Notes under the pieces: model-generated | Seen by the model: the letters and a program-made list of their open reading frames with translations, nothing else | The model's database searches: none | What the model was told of the DNA's origin: nothing | Shown: positions 1-7,226 of the stretch, one piece after another | How the letters are laid out: every line of letters begins with the position of its first letter | How positions within the stretch are numbered: the first letter of the stretch is position 1 | DNA from: Terasakiella sp033100395 | GTDB lineage: Bacteria > Pseudomonadota > Alphaproteobacteria > Rhodospirillales > Terasakiellaceae | Direction: 5' to 3' | Assembly: GCF_033100395.1 (NCBI RefSeq) | Contig: NZ_JAWLVJ010000006.1 | Span: 1-64,000 of the forward strand | DNA length: 64,000 nt | Translations under genes and position numbers: made by a program

Positions 1-48
1 ATAATCACGCTGTGTGCGCTTAACCCGCTTGTTTTCTTTGTTTCCCAT
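1..48 (-). CDS. IS3-family transposase OrfA, N-terminal fragment at window edge
   Basis: Sixteen codons are visible on the minus strand: MGNKENKRVKRTQRDY. The K/R-rich start followed by the RTQRDY segment is what I recall from the N-terminus of IS3-group OrfA proteins, whose helix-turn-helix region follows directly. OrfA binds the element's ends and is normally joined to OrfB (DDE integrase) by programmed frameshift; neither part is visible. The fragment lies at the correct distance inside a recognisable inverted repeat, which supports the assignment. Confidence 0.65.
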   Translation of the reverse strand, partial: MGNKENKRVKRTQRDY

Positions 49-88
49 AATAAGTCTCCAATCTGTCAACTTATTTCAGGACGGGTCA
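1..88 (-). mobile_element. IS3-family insertion sequence, left end (partial)
   Basis: Read on the minus strand the element starts at 88 with TGACCCGTCCTGAAATAAG, which has the TG start and composition of an IS3-family terminal inverted repeat. The transposase OrfA start codon follows 40 nt inside. The rest of the element lies outside the window. It sits just beyond the suhB terminator, so suhB itself is not interrupted. No target duplication can be checked because only one end is visible. Confidence 0.7.
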
Positions 89-94
89 GAACAC

Positions 95-132
95 AAAAAA
101 AGGCCCAAATCATTAAGATCGGGCCTTTTTTC
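95..132 (-). terminator. rho-independent terminator of suhB
   Basis: GGCCCAAATC and GATCGGGCC arms form a stem flanked by an A-run on the left and a T-run on the right, so it can act in both directions. It lies about 20 nt after the suhB stop codon and shields suhB from the neighbouring insertion sequence. Confidence 0.75.
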
Positions 133-150
133 TTGATTTAGCTGCGTTGC

Positions 151-957
151 TTATCGGTTTTTGCGACGCGCATCGCGGAAAGCTTTTAGCATCAGGCTGT
201 GCTGGAATTCGTTCCCGGCAACGATGTTGCCTGATTTCAGCATATTCTGGCGGGCGTCAAATTCTGAAACATAACCCTTGGCTTCCTTGACCAGAATGAT
301 ACCGGCTGCAATATCCCATGGGGAAAGATCAGATTCCCAGAAACCGTCATAACGACCAGCCGCCACGAAGGCGAGGTCGAGAGAAGCCGCGCCAAAGCGG
401 CGCACGCCCGAAGAAACTTTCATAATTTCTTCCAGTTCCACGAGGAAACGACCATGGTCGCCACGGCCACGGAAAGGAATACCTGTTGCGTAAATCGCAT
501 CTTCCATCGTGCGACGTCCAGCAACGCGCAGGCGGCGACCATTCAGGAACGCGCCATTGCCTTTTTCTGCCCAGAATTTTTCATCTGTGATCGGGTTGTA
601 GATCATGCCTGTGGTGATCTCACCATTTTCTTCCAGGGCAACAGAAATCGCAAAATGCGGGATGCCGTGCAGGAAGTTTGTGGTGCCGTCCAATGGGTCG
701 ATGATCCAGCGTTTGGTTTCGTCTTCACCTTTAAGCTCGCCGCCTTCTTCAAGCAAGAAGCCGATTTCAGGGCGTGCCTTGGTTAATTCTTTGATGAGGA
801 TTTTTTCTGTACGGGTGTCAGCGGTACTTACGAAGTCGCCCGGCCCTTTCTTTGAAACCTGAAGATTTTCCAATTCGCCAAAATCGCGAAGAAGACCACG
901 TGAGGCAGCTTCAATAGCTTTATCCATCACATTTAGATTGGCAGAGCGAACAGCCAT
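151..957 (-). CDS. suhB: inositol monophosphatase family protein SuhB
   Basis: Protein of 268 residues, normal for the family. It carries the Mg-binding motifs: an EE pair (LLEEGGE), the DPLDGTTNF signature, and the C-terminal SPWDIAAG motif. The family hydrolyses inositol-1-phosphate and related sugar phosphates; bacterial SuhB also acts in ribosomal RNA antitermination. I chose the ATG at 957 (MAVRSANL) over an upstream TTG at 981 because family members start close to this point and GGTGAT precedes it. It is a single gene with its own terminator downstream and faces away from fabI. Confidence 0.9.
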   Translation of the reverse strand: MAVRSANLNVMDKAIEAASRGLLRDFGELENLQVSKKGPGDFVSTADTRTEKILIKELTKARPEIGFLLEEGGELKGEDETKRWIIDPLDGTTNFLHGIPHFAISVALEENGEITTGMIYNPITDEKFWAEKGNGAFLNGRRLRVAGRRTMEDAIYATGIPFRGRGDHGRFLVELEEIMKVSSGVRRFGAASLDLAFVAAGRYDGFWESDLSPWDIAAGIILVKEAKGYVSEFDARQNMLKSGNIVAGNEFQHSLMLKAFRDARRKNR

Positions 958-1231
958 GACATCACCGTATATAAAGTTCAAGGAGCAGAATTCACGCCTC
1001 TGTCACTTTATTGCAGAAGCGAAGGCGAGGGTTTAACGTTTTTGGCACAAAGATGCAAGAAGTGATTTGCCTTTAAACTGTAACAACGCATGTGCACGCT
1101 GGCTGTGATCGGGACTTCTTTATTTGGTTATAGTAACTTAATGAAAATTTCACATGATTTATTTTGCGCCGCACACAAAACTTGGAGTAGTTTGTCTCCA
1201 TAAAGTTTTTATGGATAAAAGGCTCTCTGTC

Positions 1232-2002
1232 ATGTTTTCACTTGAAGGAAAAAAAGGTCTCATCATCGGGATCGCAAATGAACATTCTATCGCTTATGGT
1301 GCGGCCAAGGCAGTGCGCGCCATGGGGGCGGATGTTGCCATTACATATGTAAATGAAAAGGGGCGTCCCTTTGTGGAGCCCATCGTGGAAAATCTGCACG
1401 CCCCCTTGTTCATGCCCTGTGACGTGCGTGAGGAAGGTCAGCTAAAGGCTGTTTTCGAAGAGATCGATGCAAAATGGGGGCGCCTTGATTTCGTTATTCA
1501 CTCTATTGCCTTTGCACCACGTGAAGACCTGCACGGCCGTGTGGTCGATTCAACGCGCGAAGGGTTTTCGCTTGCGATGGACGTTTCGTGTCATTCCTTC
1601 ATCCGGATCGCCAAATATGCCGAACCACTGATGGAAAAAGCAGGTAATGGAACCTTGATCACCATCAGCTTCTACGGATCAGAAAAAGTGGTTGAACATT
1701 ATAACCTGATGGGTCCGGTAAAAGCGGCGTTGGAATCGTCTGCTAAATATCTGGCGGCAGAACTGGGGCCAAAGGGGATCAGTGTCCATAGTGTGTCACC
1801 CGGCCCATTGCTGACGCGGGCTGCCAGCGGGATTGATCGTTTTGATGAATTGATGGAAGCCGCCAAGGATAAAGCACCTGAAAAACGCCTGGTAACGATT
1901 GATGAAATCGGTGCACTTTGCGGGTTCCTGTGCAGCAATGAAGCACGTTCCATTACCGGGAACACGACTTATATTGATGCGGGTTATCACGTGATGGGTT
2001 GA
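1232..2002 (+). CDS. fabI: enoyl-[acyl-carrier-protein] reductase FabI
   Basis: A 256-residue short-chain dehydrogenase-fold protein that reduces trans-2-enoyl-ACP with NAD(P)H in the last step of fatty acid elongation. The N-terminus has the FabI nucleotide-binding segment GLIIGIANEHSIAYG, and the catalytic Tyr-x6-Lys pair is Y157 and K164 (YNLMGPVK). The SFYGSEKVVEHY stretch just before it resembles the second FabI type of Rhizobiales more than the enterobacterial form. The ATG at 1232 has AAAGG nine bases upstream; an ATG at 1211 in frame has no ribosome site. The 3' end of this gene is partly duplicated beyond the next gene (see 3184-3286). Confidence 0.93.
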   Translation: MFSLEGKKGLIIGIANEHSIAYGAAKAVRAMGADVAITYVNEKGRPFVEPIVENLHAPLFMPCDVREEGQLKAVFEEIDAKWGRLDFVIHSIAFAPREDLHGRVVDSTREGFSLAMDVSCHSFIRIAKYAEPLMEKAGNGTLITISFYGSEKVVEHYNLMGPVKAALESSAKYLAAELGPKGISVHSVSPGPLLTRAASGIDRFDELMEAAKDKAPEKRLVTIDEIGALCGFLCSNEARSITGNTTYIDAGYHVMG

Positions 2003-2022
2003 AGCTAAGTAAGGTGAAAGTG

Positions 2023-2061
2023 GCCTGATACACAAAACTCAATTGGTTTTGCGTGTCAGGC
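2023..2061. terminator. hairpin between convergent fabI and EAL gene
   Basis: Arms GCCTGATACACAAAAC (2023-2038) and GTTTTGCGTGTCAGGC (2046-2061) pair over 16 bp with two G-U type mismatches and a 7-nt loop. It lies between the two convergent stop codons, overlapping the last bases of the EAL gene. There is no clear T-run, so it may be a weak bidirectional terminator or an RNA-stabilising stem. Confidence 0.5.
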
Positions 2062-3129
2062 TGTTGCGCGACGATCCAGTATTTCGCGTGGATGCTCTTG
2101 CGGTTTTGCAAAGTAAAATCCCTGCATATAGTCAACATCCTGACTAACGAGCCATGCAGCCTCTTCTTTGGTTTCAATGCCTTCTGCGATCACTTCAATG
2201 CCAAAATTGTGAGAAAGCTCAACAATCTTGCGCACCAATTCTGATTTGAAACGGTCTTTATGAACATTGCGGATCATTTCCATATCCAGTTTCACATAGT
2301 CCGGTTTTAAGGCCCCAAGCATGTTTAATGTGGAATGGCCTGATCCCAAGTCGTCAAGTGCGGCCTTGAAACCATGCGATTGATAAGTTGATAAAATAGA
2401 TTTCATGTGATCCGGTTCGTCTATACGTTCTGTTTCAACAATTTCAAAGACGATTTGAGACGGATCGATACCGATTTCGCGAATGATTTCGAAAGTTGAA
2501 CGCAAGCAGTTGTCTGCATCGTAAATTGCTGTTGGGGCGAAATTTACAAAAACCTTGGTACTAACTGCTTTTTCATGGGCGCTACGGATATGTATTTCAC
2601 GAGCAGCACGATCAAGTTGGAAAATCAGATCAGCTTCCTCTGCAGTTTTAAAGAGTTGACTAGGGGGATTTAAGTTGCCTTCCTGATCGTGCCAACGCAA
2701 CAAACATTCATGTGCAAAAGGCAGGTTTTGTCTTTGCGCATATACAATAGGCTGAAAGTGAGAGGTCATTCGACGGGTGGCCAGAATATCCAAAAGCCAG
2801 CTGGCACTGTAAAGTCCAGCCATTTTCTGGAGATTGGTAACGCAGCTGAAATCTGCAAGGCTAGGCGTTTTTAATCCTTCAAATACCAGGCAGTTCGTGT
2901 CGTGTTTTTCGCTTCTGCTTAAGCCCTCATTTAATTTTTTGATCATTGCGGGCATGATCTGACTATCTAGCGAGAAGCTGATGCCGCCGTCGATCACCTG
3001 GTAATTGTCCAGATGCCGAACGATGGATTTAATTTTACCTAAGGTGTGACCTAAGGGAGGCCACAAGAAGACACTGAGGAGTCCTTGGCCGAGCGTCGGT
3101 AACTGGTCGCATTTTAAACAGCGTGACAT
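2056..3129 (-). CDS. EAL-domain cyclic-di-GMP phosphodiesterase
   Basis: Protein of 357 residues. The first 110 residues are an unassigned region starting with a CxxC pair (CLKC). Residues about 115-350 form an EAL domain that hydrolyses the second messenger c-di-GMP. The signature Glu is kept but EAL reads ECL (ECLLRW). Other metal and substrate residues are present: VNF, FEIVE, the LDDLGSG loop, KLD, AEGIE and MQGFYF, so activity is expected. No membrane segment is seen, so it is cytosolic. GAGG lies six bases before the ATG. A 15-bp near-palindrome (3139-3153, CTTTAAAATTTAAAG) lies just upstream. The gene is bracketed by fabI and a degenerate copy of the fabI 3' end. Confidence 0.88.
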   Translation of the reverse strand: MSRCLKCDQLPTLGQGLLSVFLWPPLGHTLGKIKSIVRHLDNYQVIDGGISFSLDSQIMPAMIKKLNEGLSRSEKHDTNCLVFEGLKTPSLADFSCVTNLQKMAGLYSASWLLDILATRRMTSHFQPIVYAQRQNLPFAHECLLRWHDQEGNLNPPSQLFKTAEEADLIFQLDRAAREIHIRSAHEKAVSTKVFVNFAPTAIYDADNCLRSTFEIIREIGIDPSQIVFEIVETERIDEPDHMKSILSTYQSHGFKAALDDLGSGHSTLNMLGALKPDYVKLDMEMIRNVHKDRFKSELVRKIVELSHNFGIEVIAEGIETKEEAAWLVSQDVDYMQGFYFAKPQEHPREILDRRATA

Positions 3130-3183
3130 CTTGAGCCTCTTTAAAATTTAAAGTAGAGCGAAATTATCTTCTCATTACGTCTG

Positions 3184-3286
3184 GTTTTGGAGGCTGGATC
3201 ACCGCAGGCATAAAAAAGACTGAAAAAACGCCTGATGACGATTGATGAAAATGGCGCACTTTGCAGGTTACCACGTGATGGGTTAA
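3184..3286 (+). pseudogene. decayed duplicate of the fabI 3' end
   Basis: From 3219 the sequence matches fabI 1879-1930: CGCCTGATGACGATTGATGA against CGCCTGGTAACGATTGATGA, then GCACTTTGCAGGTTACCACG, which jumps to the last codons of fabI (TATCACGTGATGGGTT). The missing part, about 60 bp, lies between two copies of TGCGGGTT in intact fabI, so a slippage or recombination deletion explains it. Weaker similarity extends left to about 3184. One inserted A shifts the frame, so it is not coding. It also ends in the GTGATGGGTTAA form of the fabI terminus. Confidence 0.8.
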
Positions 3287-3290
3287 CCCT

Positions 3291-3320
3291 GTTCCCCGGC
3301 GAAGGCCGGGACACGGGAAC
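3291..3320. repeat. REP-like palindromic repeat (single unit)
   Basis: Core CCCCGGC-gaag-GCCGGG within outer arms GTTCCC/GGGAAC. The core resembles the units at 12521-12604 and 25320-25384, so it is probably a dispersed extragenic palindrome of this genome. It lies between the fabI remnant and the efp terminator. Confidence 0.55.
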
Positions 3321-3324
3321 AAAA

Positions 3325-3360
3325 CAAAAAAAGGGCCGCCCTTCATAAAGGCGGCCCTTT
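3325..3360 (-). terminator. rho-independent terminator of efp
   Basis: Perfect 11-bp arms AAAGGGCCGCC and GGCGGCCCTTT around a 9-nt loop, followed on the minus strand by a seven-T run. It lies 25 nt after the efp stop codon. Confidence 0.88.
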
Positions 3361-3385
3361 GGTATTCTATCTATGAAGATAGCGC

Positions 3386-3955
3386 TTAGTCTTTGGCGCG
3401 TTCTACATAGGTGCCTTCCATTGTGTTGACAACAACACGTGTGCCTGCTTCGATGTGCGGGGGTACGAGGATTTTCACGCCGTTGTCCAGAACAGCAGGC
3501 TTGTAAGAAGAAGACTGTGTCTGGCCTTTGACAACCGCATCGGCTTCTGTGATTTCAAACGTCATTTTTTCTGGCAGGGTGATGCCCAGAACTTCGCCTT
3601 CGTAAGTTTCGATGGTCACTGTGATGCCATCAACCAGGTAAGGTGCCTGTTCTTCCAGCAGCAGGGAGCGGTTGGCTTCGATTTGCTCGTATGTTTCCTG
3701 ATCCATGAATGTCAGCAACTCGCCGTCACCGTACAGGAACTGATATTCTTTTTGTTCCAGTGTTACGCGCTCAACAGTTTCAGAAGCACGGAAACGTTCG
3801 TTCAGTTTTGTACCAACGCGGATGTCTTTCAGTTCCACTTGCGCAAAGGCGCCACCTTTACCAGGTTTAACTGCTTGAATTTTAACTGCACGCCACAGTG
3901 CATTTTTGTGGTTGATCACATTACCGGGGCGAATTTCGTTACCGTTGATTTTCAT
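3386..3955 (-). CDS. efp: translation elongation factor P
   Basis: EF-P, 189 residues, the usual length. It binds ribosomes stalled on consecutive prolines and promotes peptide bond formation. The N-terminal KOW-like domain carries the loop KPGKGGAF with the modifiable lysine at about position 33; two OB-fold domains follow, ending with the KILVPPHIEAGTRVVVNT segment typical of EF-P. AGGAAG lies upstream of the ATG. It is transcribed alone from the region between thiE and efp, with a strong terminator. The lysine-type loop suggests EpmA/B-type modification, but those genes are not in the window. Confidence 0.95.
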   Translation of the reverse strand: MKINGNEIRPGNVINHKNALWRAVKIQAVKPGKGGAFAQVELKDIRVGTKLNERFRASETVERVTLEQKEYQFLYGDGELLTFMDQETYEQIEANRSLLLEEQAPYLVDGITVTIETYEGEVLGITLPEKMTFEITEADAVVKGQTQSSSYKPAVLDNGVKILVPPHIEAGTRVVVNTMEGTYVERAKD

Positions 3956-4036
3956 AATCTCATCTTCCTGAAATCAAATATCTGAATTTGGCGCGCAACC
4001 TAACAGGAAGTTCGCTTTTTTGCAATTACGCTTTTT

Positions 4037-4648
4037 TCAAAGGCTGTTGAACAGTTTGACCGCGTTTTCCGGACCATCGGCGTGATCCCAAACGCCACCA
4101 CTTACTGCGAGAAAATCAGCCCCTGCTTCCACAAGCGGGGCAGCGTTTTCTGCAGTAATCCCGCCGATAGCAACGCACGGGACTTCAAACATGGTTGACC
4201 ACCATTCCAGAATCCAGGGCTCTGCCTTTGATTTGGCTTCTTTGGTCTGGGTGGGATAGAAAGCCCCAAAGGCGACGTAATCTGCCCCTTGTTCGCCCGC
4301 AATCATCGCCAGATGTTTTGAATCGTGGCAGGTGACCCCGACAATGGCGTCCTTGCCCATGATTTCGCGTGCTTTTTTATACGGGGTATCTTCCTGACCC
4401 ACATGCACGCCGTCACAACCAAATTCTTTTGCGATATCCGGGCGGTCGTTTAGCACAAAGGCAATGTCGCGGTCCTGCACGATGGGGCGAAGGGTTTCGC
4501 ATGCCTGTTTGATTACATCATCATTGACGTCTTTCAGGCGCAGCTGCACGCAGGAAACCTCGCCCGCATCCAGTGTGGCGGCCAGTATCTCACTGAAAGT
4601 GGGCAGATCAATTTTGGGTGGCGTGATCAGATAAAGTTCAGCAGGCAC
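4037..4648 (-). CDS. thiE: thiamine-phosphate synthase ThiE
   Basis: A 203-residue TIM-barrel enzyme joining HMP-pyrophosphate and thiazole phosphate to thiamine phosphate. Visible family motifs are VQLRLKD near residue 35, the LNDRPDIA segment, DGVHVGQED, YVAFGAFYPTQTK and the phosphate-binding AIGGI and AVSGGV loops. GTG is the start codon, with AAAGGAT seven bases upstream. No thiamine-pyrophosphate riboswitch consensus is visible in the 200 bp before it. It is not in an operon with other thiamine genes; thiD lies at 26.7 kb. Confidence 0.92.
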   Translation of the reverse strand: MPAELYLITPPKIDLPTFSEILAATLDAGEVSCVQLRLKDVNDDVIKQACETLRPIVQDRDIAFVLNDRPDIAKEFGCDGVHVGQEDTPYKKAREIMGKDAIVGVTCHDSKHLAMIAGEQGADYVAFGAFYPTQTKEAKSKAEPWILEWWSTMFEVPCVAIGGITAENAAPLVEAGADFLAVSGGVWDHADGPENAVKLFNSL

Positions 4649-4860
4649 GTGGTAATCCTTTAAAAGACGAAAATGGTGAGGGATTTCATATCATGGGTTT
4701 GAAGGGGGACCTATTAAAAAACCGATTAACGGGTCTTTTATGATTTTGTTGAGCCTTCGCCCTTGCCCTGATGCTGTTTTTTTGTCATTACCTAAAGGGC
4801 AGGGGCTGTTTGATGAACAGCGTCTGATCTTGGTTTTCTAGCATTAAAGGGCGATCGAAC

Positions 4861-5238
4861 GTGTCCTCGTTGGGTTCTGCGCAACTATCACCACGGATTT
4901 TGTCGGCATATGAACGGCTTGAAGCTGCAGTTGAGCGGCTGCAATCGGCGTGCGAGTCGCAATCTGATAAGGTGGATGCTTCGGAAGTTGAAACCCTTCA
5001 GGCCCAAATTGATGGTTTGAAGCAGGATAATCTTGCTCTTTCAGAAGCGTTATCGGCCCATAGTGAAGCGGATTACGACACGCAGCTTGATCATTTAAGC
5101 GATAAAATCGATGTCCTGCAGACAGAGAATGAAACGCTGAAGAACAAGAACGATAGCCTGAAAACCATGAATAGCGATTTTTCCGCCCGTCTGGAAAAGC
5201 TGATCGGCAACGTCCAGCAAGTATTGGAGGAAGACTGA
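4861..5238 (+). CDS. coiled-coil protein upstream of ZapA
   Basis: A 125-residue protein made mostly of heptads (residues about 15-120, rich in L, E, K, Q and S), with no signal peptide or membrane helix. The GTG start has AAAGGG ten bases upstream. It overlaps the zapA start by one base, so the two are translationally coupled. Small coiled-coil proteins are common directly before zapA in alphaproteobacteria, and a role with ZapA at the FtsZ ring, like that of ZapB, is a reasonable guess. Sequence alone does not prove it. Confidence 0.75.
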   Translation: MSSLGSAQLSPRILSAYERLEAAVERLQSACESQSDKVDASEVETLQAQIDGLKQDNLALSEALSAHSEADYDTQLDHLSDKIDVLQTENETLKNKNDSLKTMNSDFSARLEKLIGNVQQVLEED

Positions 5239-5624
5239 TGGCTTCTGTATCCGTAACCATTAATGGACGTCGCTATGAAATCGCCTGCGATGAAGGTCAG
5301 GAAGCCCAGCTCTCGCGCCTTGGTCGGTACGTTGATGACCGGGTTCGTCAACTGGCTGCCGCTGTTGGACAGTTGGGTGATGCCCGTTTGATGGTGATGA
5401 CCAGTCTTTTGCTGGCAGATGAGCTTAGCGAAAAAAATGATGAGCTGGAAAATTACAAGGTCGAACATAATGCTGCCCTTCGCGATCGCAAGGACGAACT
5501 GCTGGCAGAGAAACTGGATCGTCTGGCCCAACGCATTACATTGATTGCAGAAAATCTGGATGACAGCCAAGCGGGTGATCAGGCAGATCAGCCAGAAGAA
5601 GATTCTATGCAAGAAGATACGTGA
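5238..5624 (+). CDS. zapA: cell division protein ZapA
   Basis: A 128-residue ZapA, which bundles FtsZ filaments at mid-cell. The N-terminal globular part is recognisable (VSVTINGRRYEIAC, then LGRYVDDRVRQLA), followed by the MVMTSLLLADELSE helix and a long coiled coil to the end. It is coupled to the coiled-coil gene upstream. Its stop codon overlaps the promoter of the 6S RNA gene, an arrangement conserved in many alphaproteobacteria. Confidence 0.9.
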   Translation: MASVSVTINGRRYEIACDEGQEAQLSRLGRYVDDRVRQLAAAVGQLGDARLMVMTSLLLADELSEKNDELENYKVEHNAALRDRKDELLAEKLDRLAQRITLIAENLDDSQAGDQADQPEEDSMQEDT

Positions 5625-5649
5625 CTTTTGATCCCGGCTTGATTATATA
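5621..5649 (+). promoter_or_regulatory. sigma-70-type promoter of the 6S RNA gene
   Basis: GTGACT (5621-5626) and TATATA (5644-5649) are 17 bp apart and would start transcription near 5656, the predicted 5' end of the RNA. The -35 element overlaps the zapA stop codon. Confidence 0.5.
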
Positions 5650-5655
5650 GCCGTT

Positions 5656-5816
5656 GTGAGGCTGCGAAGTTCAGTAGGCGTTCATGAGTCCCCGGGGCCA
5701 TAATTGATACCATAGGGAGCTGTCCCTGTTTGCCTCCTGGGGTAATTACACGGCGCCCACCTGTTAAGGCAGGCCTATGGTGGACCTAGTAAACGTCACG
5801 GCTGTTGCGGCTTCAC
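5656..5816 (+). ncRNA. ssrS: 6S RNA
   Basis: Non-coding gap between zapA and the cyclo-ligase gene, the usual site of 6S RNA. The ends GTGAGGCTGCGAAG and TGTTGCGGCTTCAC pair to form the closing stem. The internal stretch with GAGTCCCCGGGGCC and GCCTCCTGGGG can form the arms around the open bubble that mimics a melted promoter. The known role is to bind RNA polymerase holoenzyme and damp transcription in stationary phase. About 160 nt, the normal size. Exact ends are estimated from the pairing. Confidence 0.85.
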
Positions 5817-5843
5817 TCTTCTTTCTTTTGTTATGAGGCATGT

Positions 5844-6395
5844 GTGTCAGATATTTCGTCACAAAAAGCAAACTTGCGACGCGACATGCTGGCCTTGCGC
5901 AAAATACTTTCAACCCCATCGCTGGATACGGACCTAATCTTGGCAAAGGGGGATTTGTCATCGGTTGTCTGCGTGGCCGGATATTGGCCTATGGCGGGGG
6001 AACTGGATATCCGCCCATTGTTTGCTGCCCTGGATGAAAAGGGTGTAGCCTGTGCCTTGCCCGTTGTGGTTAAAAAAGCATCGCCGTTGATTTTCAGACA
6101 ATGGAAAGAGGGGGATGAACTGGAAGATGGCCCCCATCGCACGCTTCATCCCGCCCATGGCGCAGAAATCACACCGGATGCGGTGCTGGTGCCCTTGTTA
6201 GCCTTTGATGAAACGGGCGGGCGGCTTGGATTTGGCGGGGGCTATTATGACCGCACGCTGGCAGGTCTGAAAGCCCGGCGGATCGGGATTGCTTATGATG
6301 AACAGCAGGTCGAAAGCGTGCCGATGGATACATTTGATCAGAAAATGGACTGGATTGTCACCCCGACACGGGTTATCCAATGTAAGAACAAATAA
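5844..6395 (+). CDS. fthC: 5-formyltetrahydrofolate cyclo-ligase
   Basis: A 183-residue member of the 5-FTHF cyclo-ligase family (YgfA), which converts 5-formyl-THF to 5,10-methenyl-THF with ATP. Typical segments are KANLRRDMLALR at the N-terminus, the YWPMAGELDIRPL region, VLVPLLAFDETGGRLG and the glycine-rich GFGGGYYDRTL loop that binds ATP. I took the GTG at 5844 (VSDISSQK) because GAGG lies five bases upstream. The open frame reaches back into the 6S RNA gene, but no better start exists. Adjacency to 6S RNA is a conserved pairing. Confidence 0.9.
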   Translation: MSDISSQKANLRRDMLALRKILSTPSLDTDLILAKGDLSSVVCVAGYWPMAGELDIRPLFAALDEKGVACALPVVVKKASPLIFRQWKEGDELEDGPHRTLHPAHGAEITPDAVLVPLLAFDETGGRLGFGGGYYDRTLAGLKARRIGIAYDEQQVESVPMDTFDQKMDWIVTPTRVIQCKNK

Positions 6396-6407
6396 AAAGG
6401 ATCAGAT

Positions 6408-7226
6408 ATGCGTTTTCTATATTGCGGTGATGTGATGGGCAAAAGTGGTCGTGCGGCCATTTTGGAAAATATCCCCAAACTGCGTGAACGCCTGAACCTG
6501 GATTTTGTGATTGTAAACGGGGAAAATGCGGCCCATGGCTTTGGCATTACCCAGAAAATCTGCAACAGCTTTTATGACCATGGCGTGGATGTAATCACCC
6601 TTGGCAACCATTCCTGGGATCAGCGCGAGGTCATGAACTTCATCGATGACGAACCCCGCCTGCTGCGCCCGATCAATTACCCCGAAGGTACACCGGGCAA
6701 GGGCCTGAATATTTATGATTTGCCTGACGGGCGCAAGTTTTTGGTCGGACAAGTGATGGGCAGCCTGTTTATGCCACCACTGGAAGATGGCTTTAAAGGC
6801 ATTCGTGAAGCATTGGAAAATCTGCAGATGGGCAAAGACTTTCATGCAGGTCTGGTTGATATCCATGCCGAAGCCACCAGTGAAAAAATGGCGTTGGGAC
6901 ATTTTCTGGATGGGCAGGTTTCTTTGGTGGCAGGGACGCATTCCCATGTGCCCACTGCCGATGCGCAGATTTTGCCAAATGGCACAGCCTATCAGACTGA
7001 TCTGGGTATGTGCGGCGATTATAACAGTGTCATCGGCATGGAAAAAGAAGTGCCTATAGATCGTTTCGCCAATCCGGGTAAAAAAGGTCGGCTGGAACCT
7101 GCAAAAGGTGAAGCAACGCTTTGCGGGGCTTATGTGGAAACCGATGATGCAACCGGCCTTGCGACATTCATCTGCCCGGTGCGTATCGGCGGACGTTTGA
7201 TTTCGATTATGCCTGAGGTCGGTTGA
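6408..7226 (+). CDS. YmdB-family metallophosphoesterase
   Basis: A 272-residue protein of the TIGR00282/YmdB family, metal-dependent phosphodiesterases active on 2',3'-cyclic nucleotides. Metal ligands are visible in order: GDVMG at the N-terminus, VNGENAA, LGNHSWD, DIHAEATSEK and the GTHSHVPTAD motif, then a DLGMCGDYNSVIGM segment. It starts 12 nt after the cyclo-ligase stop with AAGGATCAG upstream, so the two are probably cotranscribed. The last 20 nt overlap the end of the convergent transporter gene. Confidence 0.88.
   Translation: MRFLYCGDVMGKSGRAAILENIPKLRERLNLDFVIVNGENAAHGFGITQKICNSFYDHGVDVITLGNHSWDQREVMNFIDDEPRLLRPINYPEGTPGKGLNIYDLPDGRKFLVGQVMGSLFMPPLEDGFKGIREALENLQMGKDFHAGLVDIHAEATSEKMALGHFLDGQVSLVAGTHSHVPTADAQILPNGTAYQTDLGMCGDYNSVIGMEKEVPIDRFANPGKKGRLEPAKGEATLCGAYVETDDATGLATFICPVRIGGRLISIMPEVG

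Noticed and set aside
4649..4860. TPP riboswitch before thiE, and an inverted repeat near 4755-4810
   Set aside because: The thi-box consensus is absent. The imperfect GCCCTTGCCCT/AGGGCAGGGGC pair has a long loop and lies on the other side of a divergent gap; too weak to call.
5840..6037. Second plus-strand frame over the cyclo-ligase start
   Set aside because: Shadow of the cyclo-ligase gene; no family features.
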